Positions 42,589 to 50,384 of a stretch of DNA of 64,000 nt are shown here, piece after piece (positions within the stretch are counted from its first letter, which is position 1; each line of letters opens with the position of its first letter). Under the pieces are notes generated by a model. It saw only the letters and a program-made list of their open reading frames with translations, searched no databases and had not been told where the DNA came from. The stretch spans positions 120,748 through 184,747 of the forward strand of contig CAIKYB010000026.1 of assembly GCA_903831575.1 (NCBI GenBank). Direction: 5' to 3'. A program made the position numbers and the translations under genes. Source of the stretch: an uncultured Bacteroidota bacterium (GTDB taxonomy: Bacteria > Bacteroidota > Bacteroidia > Chitinophagales > Chitinophagaceae).

Positions 42589-45516
42589 TTATTTTTCTAT
42601 GGATTGATAAATAGTTTCTAAAATTTTAGGTCTGATGTTTAAAGTTTTAAAAACGCCATTGTCCTCAGGATAGATTCTATTACTAAGAAAAATAAATATC
42701 AAATCGTTTTTCGGATCTGCCCATGCACAAGTTCCTGTAAAGCCCGTATGTCCGAATGTTTCAGGAGACGCAGCGCGCGCAGGATAAGGGTCATTTCTTT
42801 TTGTATTATCTCTCTCTGGTTTGTCAAATCCAAGGCCTCTTCTGCTTTTTTTGTCTTGATAGGAAGTAAAAAGTTTTACAGTCTCTTTATTAAAATATTT
42901 TTTACCCTTCCACTCTCCATTGTTTAAAAGCATTTGCATAATTGCTGCAATATCGGCAGCATTACTAAACAATCCGGCATGACCTGCTACGCCTCCCATT
43001 ATTGCTGCGCCCTGGTCATGAACATATCCTCTCAATTCCTGATTTCGAAATCCAACTTCTTTAGTTGAAGGAACAATTTTGTCATAGGTGATTCTATTTA
43101 GCGGATGATAACCAATGGAATGTAAACCCATGGGGCTGTAAAAATTATTTTCTACATAGGTATCCAATTTTTTTCCAGAAATTTTTTCTACTAATGCTGC
43201 TAATAAAATAAAATCATTATCGCTATAAACATATTTTGGGTTTTTTTCTACCTCACTGGTCATTACACAACGATAAAAACTATCTATACAATCATTTCTT
43301 AAAAAAAGATGATTGGCTACATGAATACCAAAGGAGTCCTTTGCGCAATTAGCATAGAACTTCTTCATAACACATAGCTGCGTGTCCAGTGTTTCTTTGT
43401 AATATGGAATGAAAGGCTTTAATCCTGCCTGGTGCATCAATAAATCTTTTATGATGATTTTTTCTTTGTTCGTTTCTTTTAATTGGGGCAAATAGAAACT
43501 CAATTTTTTCTTTAAGTCAATTTTTTGCTCATCATATAATTTCATTACGGCAAGCGTTGTTGAAAGTATTTTCGTTAATGATGCCAGATCGTAAACGGAA
43601 CTTGTTTTCACTTTTTCCTGTTCATCATAAGCATAAGTGCCGTATGATTTTTCCAAAACAATTTTTCCGTTTTTAGCAACAAGTACCACACATCCAGGCA
43701 TGGCTTTTTTGTTGATGCCATCATGGACAATAGAATCAATTGTACTTAATTTATCCTCATTAATACCAACTTCAACTGCCTTAACAGTTGGCATTGATTG
43801 AACAGCATCAACCAATCCAAATCCATATGGATAGCGCTCACAAACGGTAACAGGTAATGTTCCTTTAAATTTTAATCTTGCTTCCAAGAAATCTATAGCG
43901 GTGTTTTGTACGATGCTATCATCTTCATAACATACCACTAAGTTTTTGGCAGTACACCAGTTTTTTACGGCATAAGCATTTCCAAATAACAGAATCAAGG
44001 AAGATTTAATTTGTCGTACGGAATCTATCAAGGATAGCGCATCTGCACTGATGTTGAAATTGTTTGCAGGGGCTCTGTTAATTTGATGAATACCAAAAAT
44101 AACTTTATCGTATTTGTTTGTGAGTTGATTAATCAATAAATGAGTAGAATCTGCATTCTTTTTATTGAAGTCGAAATAGTAAACATCATTATTATATTCT
44201 TTTTTCCATCTTCTGGTTAATGCGTTGTCGTTTTTGATGCCTATCGCTACATAAGCGATTTTATTTTTTTTGTGACTTCTCTTTAATTCAAAGAAATCAT
44301 TATCCTCTTTTGATAATAACGTGATTGCATTTTCAGCAACAAGTCTTCTCATTGCAGGAATATCTTTATTCAAATCCTTTGTAAGATTATTCAATAAAAT
44401 GGTGTCGTTTTGAGATAAAACGTATTGATACTTGGCCATTAGCACTCTCTTGCAATGTTGTTCAATATTTTCCCAACTCAATCTGTTTTGATTAATGGCT
44501 TCTTTTATTTTTTCAACTACCATAGGAATGCTATCCGGTAAACAAAGTAAATCGTTGCCCGCAATGATAGATTCTACTGAGGCCTCGCCGTTTGGGAAAA
44601 ACTTTTTTACACCTTGCATCTCCAACCCATCGGTAATGGTTAACCCCTGATAGTCAATGGTTTTTCTTAACAACCCTTGAATGTTTTTATCAGACAATGA
44701 AGTCGGACGATTAGGACGGTCATCGATTGATGGAATAAATAAATGGGCAATCATTACACTGGAAATGCCTTCATTAAAAATAAATTTAAAAGGAAATAAT
44801 TCTGTAGAATCTATTTGTTGCAATGATTTATTAATTACCGGCAAGTCGAGGTGAGAATCTACAGCCACATCTCCATGCCCAGGAAAATGCTTGGCACACG
44901 CCATCACACCATTGTCCTGCATCCCTTTCATATACTGCGTTCCAAACAGCGCAACCTTATATTTATCTTCTCCAAAACTTCGATCGTTGATTACAGGATT
45001 GTTTGGATTGTTATTAACATCCATTACCGGCGCATAATTCATTTGTATACCCAATCTTTTACATTGTGCTGCAACTACTTTTCCATATTGATAAATGATT
45101 GTCGGATCTTGTACTGCACCCAACATCATTTGTTTGGGTAAAGGCATCACGCTATCGAGTATGCGCATTGCAACGCCCCATTCACCATCAATTGAAAATA
45201 GGATAGGAGTCTTTGCAATAGATTTCAAATAGTTGAGGTAGCCCGCCTGTACTAAAGGACTTCCTTGAAAAACACAGATGCTTCCAATATTGTATTTTTT
45301 CACATAATCCGCAACTTGATCATTTAAAAAAGTGATTTTTTTTGTTTTTACATCCATTGAAGACAATCGGGCTACAATCAATTGACCAATACGCTCATCA
45401 TCATTTAAGCTGGAATACACGCTGTCAGCCCATTTTTGAGCGGTTGTGTTATTGAACAATTGCCCATAAGCGGGAATGATAAAAAAGGCCAGTAATATAA
45501 GTGCAGTTAACCGCAT
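42589..45516 (-). CDS. Fusion of GH3 beta-N-acetylglucosaminidase and serine beta-lactamase-like domain
   Basis: Exported bifunctional protein of 975 residues. In order: signal peptide (about 1-18), a GH3 domain (about 30-370) with the NagZ-type catalytic loop KHFPGHGDVAVDSHLDLP and TDGLEMQGV, a GH3 C-terminal-like domain (about 380-570), and a class C beta-lactamase/S12 peptidase domain (about 600-965) with SxxK in LASLTKILS, YSDN as the YxN motif and HTGFTG replacing KTG. Known: this fusion occurs widely in Bacteroidota. A role in cutting GlcNAc-MurNAc and then trimming muropeptides in the periplasm is inferred. Adjacent to acs (52 bases) and divergent from mutL. Confidence 0.88.
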   Translation of the reverse strand: MRLTALILLAFFIIPAYGQLFNNTTAQKWADSVYSSLNDDERIGQLIVARLSSMDVKTKKITFLNDQVADYVKKYNIGSICVFQGSPLVQAGYLNYLKSIAKTPILFSIDGEWGVAMRILDSVMPLPKQMMLGAVQDPTIIYQYGKVVAAQCKRLGIQMNYAPVMDVNNNPNNPVINDRSFGEDKYKVALFGTQYMKGMQDNGVMACAKHFPGHGDVAVDSHLDLPVINKSLQQIDSTELFPFKFIFNEGISSVMIAHLFIPSIDDRPNRPTSLSDKNIQGLLRKTIDYQGLTITDGLEMQGVKKFFPNGEASVESIIAGNDLLCLPDSIPMVVEKIKEAINQNRLSWENIEQHCKRVLMAKYQYVLSQNDTILLNNLTKDLNKDIPAMRRLVAENAITLLSKEDNDFFELKRSHKKNKIAYVAIGIKNDNALTRRWKKEYNNDVYYFDFNKKNADSTHLLINQLTNKYDKVIFGIHQINRAPANNFNISADALSLIDSVRQIKSSLILLFGNAYAVKNWCTAKNLVVCYEDDSIVQNTAIDFLEARLKFKGTLPVTVCERYPYGFGLVDAVQSMPTVKAVEVGINEDKLSTIDSIVHDGINKKAMPGCVVLVAKNGKIVLEKSYGTYAYDEQEKVKTSSVYDLASLTKILSTTLAVMKLYDEQKIDLKKKLSFYLPQLKETNKEKIIIKDLLMHQAGLKPFIPYYKETLDTQLCVMKKFYANCAKDSFGIHVANHLFLRNDCIDSFYRCVMTSEVEKNPKYVYSDNDFILLAALVEKISGKKLDTYVENNFYSPMGLHSIGYHPLNRITYDKIVPSTKEVGFRNQELRGYVHDQGAAIMGGVAGHAGLFSNAADIAAIMQMLLNNGEWKGKKYFNKETVKLFTSYQDKKSRRGLGFDKPERDNTKRNDPYPARAASPETFGHTGFTGTCAWADPKNDLIFIFLSNRIYPEDNGVFKTLNIRPKILETIYQSIEK

Positions 45517-45550
45517 AAAAGCTTATAAATTAATAGTGAAAAGGATTAGT

Positions 45551-45558
45551 TATTTTTG
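45551..45558 (+). promoter_or_regulatory. -7 element (TATTTTTG) before mutL
   Basis: A perfect TAnnTTTG, 14 bases before the first possible mutL start. Transcription near 45565 would leave a leader of 8 to 14 bases. No -33 TTG is found at the normal distance. Confidence 0.4.
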
Positions 45559-45578
45559 CGCTACAAATTACATTGATT

Positions 45579-47399
45579 TTGACAGATATCATTCATTTAT
45601 TACCCGACAACATTGCCAACCAGATTGCGGCTGGAGAAGTGATTCAAAGACCTGGAAGTGCCGTAAAGGAATTGCTGGAAAATGCTGTAGATGCCGGTGC
45701 CGACGAAATTAAGCTCATTATCAATGATGCAGGTAAATCATTGGTACAGGTTATTGATAATGGAAGGGGAATGAGTGAAACCGATGCCAGGATGGCGTTT
45801 GAAAGACATGCGACTTCTAAAATCAAGAATATCGATGACTTATTTAGAATTAAAACAATGGGCTTCAGAGGGGAGGCATTGGCAAGTATTGCGGCTGTGG
45901 CTCAGGTAGAATTGAAAACCAAAAGAGAAGAAGACCAATCAGGCACTTATATTGAAATCGAGAACAGTAAGGTGAAAAAACAGGAGCCGATTGCCTTTAA
46001 CAGAGGCACCAGTATTGCCATGAAGAACCTATTTTTCAATGTTCCCGCAAGAAGAAATTTCCTAAAAAGTAATACGGCAGAACTCCGCCATATTGTTGAG
46101 GAATTCACTCGTGTAGCGATGGCTTTTCCTGATATTTTCTTTTCCCTTCAATCCAATGGACAAGAGGTTTTTCATCTTGAAAAAGGAAGTTTTAAACAAA
46201 GAATTGTACAGATTTTAGGCAATAGTTATAATGCCAAATTAGTAAGCGTTGAAGAACAAACCGATTATTTGAATATAATGGGCTTTGTAGGAAAGCCGGA
46301 AACCGCTAAAAAAACAAGAGGGGATCAATATCTTTTTGTCAATAATCGATTTATAAAAAGTGCATACTTGAATCATGCAATAATGAATGCGTTTTCTGCA
46401 ATGATTCCAAAAGACAGTTTCCCCATGTATGCCTTGTTTATAGATTTGGATCCTGCCCAACTGGATATCAATGTGCATCCAACCAAGCAGGAAATTAAAT
46501 TTGAAGATGATAAAATCGTTTATGCATTTGTGCAGTCGGCAGTTAAACATGCATTGGCACAATTCAGTATCACACCTACTTTGGATTTTGAATTGGATCC
46601 CAACATACAAAGATTGGATGCAGTAAGTAAGCCCATCACAGCAGAACAAAAATCTTCAACAACATCATCTTCACTGTTTCAAACTTTTTCGCAAAAAAAC
46701 CAGGCACATTTTGTTGAACGTAATAGCGATTTAAAGCACTGGAAAGATTTTTACGAATCACCATCATCACAACATCAAGAGGCCGGCACAACTTCAACTC
46801 AATCCCCAACTGCATTACATAAATCTTATGAGAGTGAACAACCTATGTTGCAATTGCATCAAACTTATATTGTAGTGCAGCGCGAAGGAGGTTTTATTTT
46901 AGTACATCAGCAAAATGCTCACGAAAGAATTTTGTATGAACGATATACACATGCGGTAGCAGGAAAGCCAATTGCAACGCAGCAAAGTCTTTTTCCGGTT
47001 ACCATAGAGTTGTCGCCCGCAGATGCAGTTTTGTTAGTAGAACTTTTGCCAGATATGAAAGAATTGGGGTATCAACTGGAACCCTTTGGACAAAACACTT
47101 TTGTAATACAAGGCACTCCTGCTGATGTTGGAAATGGGACTGAAAAAGGGTCTATTGAAAAAATAATAGAACAATACAAGCATTTCAGCAACGATTTAAA
47201 ATACAGCAAAAGAGAAAAACTGCTTCGTTCGATGTCGCTGCAAAACTCTATCAAAGCCGGTATTGTATTAACTCAAAAAGAAATGCAGGGGTTGGTAAAT
47301 GATTTGTTTGCCTGCGAAACGGCTAACACCACGCCTAATGGAAAGCCAACGTTTATGACGTTTCAAAAAGAGGAAATGGACAAGATGTTTGGGAGGTGA
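45579..47399 (+). CDS. mutL: DNA mismatch repair protein MutL
   Basis: GHKL-ATPase that links mismatch recognition by MutS to strand removal. About 606 residues. Seen: LLPDNIANQIAAGEVIQRP, the ATP site ELLENAVDAGADEI, DNGRGMSETDA and MGFRGEALASI in the N-terminal half, HPTKQEIKF at the end of the second domain, a flexible linker (about 350-420, Ser/Gln-rich), and the C-terminal dimerisation domain. The endonuclease motif reads HQQNAHERILYE and the later zinc motifs are altered. The start is TTG at 45579, giving MTDIIHLLPD; a TTG at 45573 is equally possible. It is divergent from the GH3 fusion gene. Confidence 0.94.
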   Translation: MTDIIHLLPDNIANQIAAGEVIQRPGSAVKELLENAVDAGADEIKLIINDAGKSLVQVIDNGRGMSETDARMAFERHATSKIKNIDDLFRIKTMGFRGEALASIAAVAQVELKTKREEDQSGTYIEIENSKVKKQEPIAFNRGTSIAMKNLFFNVPARRNFLKSNTAELRHIVEEFTRVAMAFPDIFFSLQSNGQEVFHLEKGSFKQRIVQILGNSYNAKLVSVEEQTDYLNIMGFVGKPETAKKTRGDQYLFVNNRFIKSAYLNHAIMNAFSAMIPKDSFPMYALFIDLDPAQLDINVHPTKQEIKFEDDKIVYAFVQSAVKHALAQFSITPTLDFELDPNIQRLDAVSKPITAEQKSSTTSSSLFQTFSQKNQAHFVERNSDLKHWKDFYESPSSQHQEAGTTSTQSPTALHKSYESEQPMLQLHQTYIVVQREGGFILVHQQNAHERILYERYTHAVAGKPIATQQSLFPVTIELSPADAVLLVELLPDMKELGYQLEPFGQNTFVIQGTPADVGNGTEKGSIEKIIEQYKHFSNDLKYSKREKLLRSMSLQNSIKAGIVLTQKEMQGLVNDLFACETANTTPNGKPTFMTFQKEEMDKMFGR

Positions 47400-47417
47400 T
47401 ATTGAAAGCTCACCGAT

Positions 47418-47451
47418 TCATTAGCCCACGGTTTAAACCGTGGGCTAATGA
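47418..47451. repeat. Perfect 34-bp palindrome (REP-like)
   Basis: Two 17-base arms of one perfect palindrome: TTAGCCCACGGTTT on the left and its complement on the right, centred on GTTTAAAC. It lies 18 bases after the mutL stop codon and two bases beyond the stop of the convergent carboxypeptidase gene. Without a T-run it is not a normal terminator, though it could still help end or protect both transcripts. Its form resembles interspersed palindromic elements; only a genome-wide count can confirm that. Confidence 0.85.
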
Positions 47452-47453
47452 TA

Positions 47454-48809
47454 TCAATTGCTCATCCTAACCCCTTGCAAATATTTCTCAATCGCCTTTC
47501 TTACAGCTTTAGAAGACCCCTGATAATTGTTCAGCATCACAGAAAAAATAAATTCCTTATTCTTTTTCGTGGTCATGAATCCCGACAAAGTAAAATTATT
47601 GCTCAATGATCCTGTCTTCGCATAAATAAAAGAACTGTCGCTAATAAAATAATCCTTCAATGTGCCGGTGCCTCCGGTAGGTAAAATGGTTTTTAATTTT
47701 TCAGTCCCAAATTCTTTTTGCATCTTATTGATGATGTAAATAAAATCTTTCGGACTGAATAAATTGTATCTGCTTAATCCGCTTCCATCAACCCATCTGG
47801 GAGTTTGAGGGATATCTTTAAAATCTGTCTTAAGCAAAGTGTCTATCATCAACTCATCACTCATTACTCCCAATAATTTATGACTCGCCATGAGTAAGGT
47901 TTGTTCTGCAAAAAAATTATCGCTTCTGTACATCATTAATTTATAAAGCGAATCACTGCGTTGAGAATATTTAGGGGTGAATTCTTTTCGGTTTATTGTA
48001 TTCTTTTGTTGAATAGTTGGCGCATGATACAATAATTGCTGGTAAATCATCGCGCCTGCTTGCATACCAAAGGTTTCAAAAGGTATTTCTTGAGTAAAGG
48101 AGTTTAGTTTATTGTTCACCGTTACTGTGAAATGATTAGTTCCAGGAAGTCTTACAATTTTATTTTCTGCTAATGTTAAGTCTGTTTTTTTTATCAATAG
48201 AAAATCAGGAATATCAGTATTGATAACGGCTAAATCGTAGGCGAAACTATCTTTTTGTGGATCAACTTTCTTTATCCATTCTAATTTCAACATATTGCCA
48301 CATCCCGGCAGCACACTTCTTTGTGGCATATAACTTTCTTGCTCATCATCCCAAGCCCAGCCTTTACCATAAGGCGTTAAATCAGATTGAGGATCAATAA
48401 TTACAACAGGTAATTTGCTGGAGTTTAAAAAGTCATGAACAGGATGAACAGTAAAGTCTTTGTGTAAATAAGTTGGGTCGCCTGTTGGTAAAACAAATAA
48501 CGTATCTCTTTCTATTTTATATTCAATGGCTGTGATGCTATCTCCTAAATGTTTCAAACCTGCATAGAGTGTAAATAATTTAGTAGTACTCGCAGGGATA
48601 AAATATTTTTCAGCGTTATAGTTGTAAATGTAATTTCCTGTAGAGGGTTCGTAAATACTGATTCCTAGGTGACCGGAATTAATCAAGCTGTCCTTTAATA
48701 AATCGTTTTTTGTTTCTTCTTTTGAAATATTTCTGGAGGAACGGCAAGAGGAGAGAAGTACGATGCTTCCCAAAAGACATTTTAATAGTATGGTTTTCAG
48801 TTTTTGCAT
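47454..48809 (-). CDS. dacB: D-alanyl-D-alanine carboxypeptidase/endopeptidase (PBP4/DacB type), lipoprotein
   Basis: Class C penicillin-binding protein (peptidase S13), 451 residues. Seen: lipobox LLSSC (C22), the active-site SxxK in IPASTTKLF (S74, K77), the SxN motif in YRSDNFFAEQ and the KTG motif in AKTGSLSNNFTLSGF. All three catalytic motifs are in the right order. It removes the terminal D-Ala or cuts cross-links in the periplasm, here tethered by a lipid anchor. A 298-base spacer separates it from the arginase-fold gene. Confidence 0.92.
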   Translation of the reverse strand: MQKLKTILLKCLLGSIVLLSSCRSSRNISKEETKNDLLKDSLINSGHLGISIYEPSTGNYIYNYNAEKYFIPASTTKLFTLYAGLKHLGDSITAIEYKIERDTLFVLPTGDPTYLHKDFTVHPVHDFLNSSKLPVVIIDPQSDLTPYGKGWAWDDEQESYMPQRSVLPGCGNMLKLEWIKKVDPQKDSFAYDLAVINTDIPDFLLIKKTDLTLAENKIVRLPGTNHFTVTVNNKLNSFTQEIPFETFGMQAGAMIYQQLLYHAPTIQQKNTINRKEFTPKYSQRSDSLYKLMMYRSDNFFAEQTLLMASHKLLGVMSDELMIDTLLKTDFKDIPQTPRWVDGSGLSRYNLFSPKDFIYIINKMQKEFGTEKLKTILPTGGTGTLKDYFISDSSFIYAKTGSLSNNFTLSGFMTTKKNKEFIFSVMLNNYQGSSKAVRKAIEKYLQGVRMSN

Positions 48810-49107
48810 AAGGGTATTTTTTAGGTTTCAAAGGTTCAATAGGTTTAAAATGTTAAATTAACCATTGTACAATGAGTATTTTAATAAACAACAAACAATA
48901 AACAACAAACTTCTTCAAATCAACCTTTCAACTAATCCACTTCGCGTAACTCAGCGTTCTTATTTCTCCGCGGTAAAATAAAACTGCAAAGAACATGAGA
49001 GAAAGAGTTTAGGCAGAGAACTTTTTCGCCTTTAAATCAACTGGTCCTATTTTAATAAGCCTTTTGAACATCTGAAACCTTTTAAACCTCTGAAATATCT
49101 TTCTTAA
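48810..49107. repeat. Gene-free spacer built from short repeats
   Basis: No coding sequence is seen. It contains AGGTTTCAAAGGTTC/AGGTTTAAAATGTT near 48823-48854 and a matching reverse-oriented block CTTTTGAACATCTGAAACC/TTTTAAACCTCTGAAAT near 49061-49096, an exact 14-base direct repeat AATAAACAACAAAC (48883-48896 and 48897-48910), and a block near 48940-48980 reading GCGTAACTCAGCGTTCTTA and TTTCTCCGCGGTAAAA, similar in style to interspersed repeats of Bacteroidota. It looks like repeat debris rather than a gene remnant. Confidence 0.55.
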
Positions 49108-50238
49108 CTAACTAATCCTCTCCTGCGCCCTCAACCATCTTTCAGGCATTTCATTTCTGCTGGCTCTAACATAATCTTTATAAGAGCAAGCAATAAACTT
49201 TTTGTCAGGCATTTGCATCCACCAGCGATTAGTTTTTTTACTCTGCAGGAAAATAGTGTCAACTTCATTTAAAAAAGTATGGTATTCATTGAATCTACTT
49301 GTTTCGTTAAGATTCGCTTCTTGTTTTTTCCGGCTAACACCGTCTATAAAATACCAGATCATTTGTGAGATTTGTTTGGCAGTCTGTTTGTTCTGATCGA
49401 GTTTTGGCTGATAACCATAAATACCAAAACTATTTAAATTAGCACTCAGACCTGCATATTGTGAAAGGGTACAAGCTTGTTCGCCATTCAATCCATTAGG
49501 ACTTTGAATACTTGATGGAGCAGCACTATTTTCAATGGCACAAATATCAAAGCTTACAAAATGTGAATTTCTAATAACGGGTTCCATTTCTTCAATATCT
49601 TCTTTTACAACACCAACTCTGTAGCAATCAAATCTTAATTTATCCATTGTTTCCAATAATCGGGGATGAACAAAATAACTTTGAAATCCGATGTGATTGT
49701 AATGTCTGATCATATTCGGCTCAGTGGTTAACATGTCCAACAAAAAACTTTCATTTTTAAAAATACTATCACCTCTCAGATCAATTAATGCATCAATACA
49801 AGTTGCTTCTATAATTTGATTTAATGATTTGTACGTGTTGTATTGCGCAAGGGTGATATCATGTGAGCCGCCAAGAATGATAACCGTTTTCTGCATCATT
49901 AACAATTCTGAAAGTACCGTTTGAAGCGCAGCATAACTGTCTTTTAATGTCGCACCATGCCTGATGTTGCCAAGATCTGCTATTTTAATATCCTCATGCC
50001 AGCAAAATAATTTGTATAATTCTTTTCTTATGTTGTTTGGCGCCTCATAGCTATCATCAATAATTCCTACCCCTCTTGTTTCCCCAATACCAATAATTAC
50101 AAGTTCAGTTTTATCAAGATCAGGAATATTATTTTCATAAATGAAAAGCTGTTTCGCGAATTGCCCTTCTGTATATACATTGTCCTCAATGAGTTCTTGC
50201 ATGTTTATAGGCAAAAGGAAATCTTTAAGATCTTGCAT
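49108..50238 (-). CDS. Arginase/formimidoylglutamase-fold protein with altered metal site
   Basis: Ureohydrolase-superfamily protein of 376 residues. The fold is recognisable from LVIIGIGETRGVGI, ILGGSHDITLAQY (H126), the position of DAHxDxR, and the SxDxDxxDP strand. At the metal site the middle block is DALIDLR (D149, L151 in place of His, D153) and the third block is SFDICAIENSAAPS (D231, C233 in place of Asp). Two of the usual six manganese ligands are therefore changed, so hydrolase activity is doubtful; binding or regulatory function is possible. Databases often label such Bacteroidota proteins formimidoylglutamase; no hut genes are nearby. It is divergent from korA. Confidence 0.75.
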   Translation of the reverse strand: MQDLKDFLLPINMQELIEDNVYTEGQFAKQLFIYENNIPDLDKTELVIIGIGETRGVGIIDDSYEAPNNIRKELYKLFCWHEDIKIADLGNIRHGATLKDSYAALQTVLSELLMMQKTVIILGGSHDITLAQYNTYKSLNQIIEATCIDALIDLRGDSIFKNESFLLDMLTTEPNMIRHYNHIGFQSYFVHPRLLETMDKLRFDCYRVGVVKEDIEEMEPVIRNSHFVSFDICAIENSAAPSSIQSPNGLNGEQACTLSQYAGLSANLNSFGIYGYQPKLDQNKQTAKQISQMIWYFIDGVSRKKQEANLNETSRFNEYHTFLNEVDTIFLQSKKTNRWWMQMPDKKFIACSYKDYVRASRNEMPERWLRAQERIS

Positions 50239-50252
50239 AGAGTTAGTTTGTA

Positions 50253-50260
50253 CAAACCTA
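50253..50260 (-). promoter_or_regulatory. -7 element (TAGGTTTG) of the arginase-fold gene
   Basis: On the minus strand TAGGTTTG matches TAnnTTTG exactly, 15-22 bases before the ATG at 50238. No -33 TTG at normal spacing is seen. With the element at 50328 it forms a divergent control region. Confidence 0.35.
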
Positions 50261-50327
50261 CTTCATTCATTGGAAATCCGTATTAAGATTCCTATTTTTT
50301 TCTCTTTATTCTCTTATTTGTATTCAG

Positions 50328-50335
50328 TAACTTTG
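50328..50335 (+). promoter_or_regulatory. -7 element (TAACTTTG) of korA
   Basis: TAACTTTG matches TAnnTTTG exactly, with transcription expected near 50342 and a leader of about 43 bases before the korA ATG at 50385. No -33 TTG at normal spacing is seen. Confidence 0.45.
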
Positions 50336-50384
50336 CTACTTATTTATTTATGCTTAATTAAGCTTTTATTTTAACCCACAGCAA

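Noticed and set aside
46239..46649. A 136-codon minus-strand reading rich in Cys and Tyr.
   Set aside because: Antisense to mutL, whose frame carries clear motifs.
47418..47451. Standard rho-independent terminator.
   Set aside because: The stem is followed by no T-run on either strand, and the loop-free palindrome differs from the terminators elsewhere in the window.
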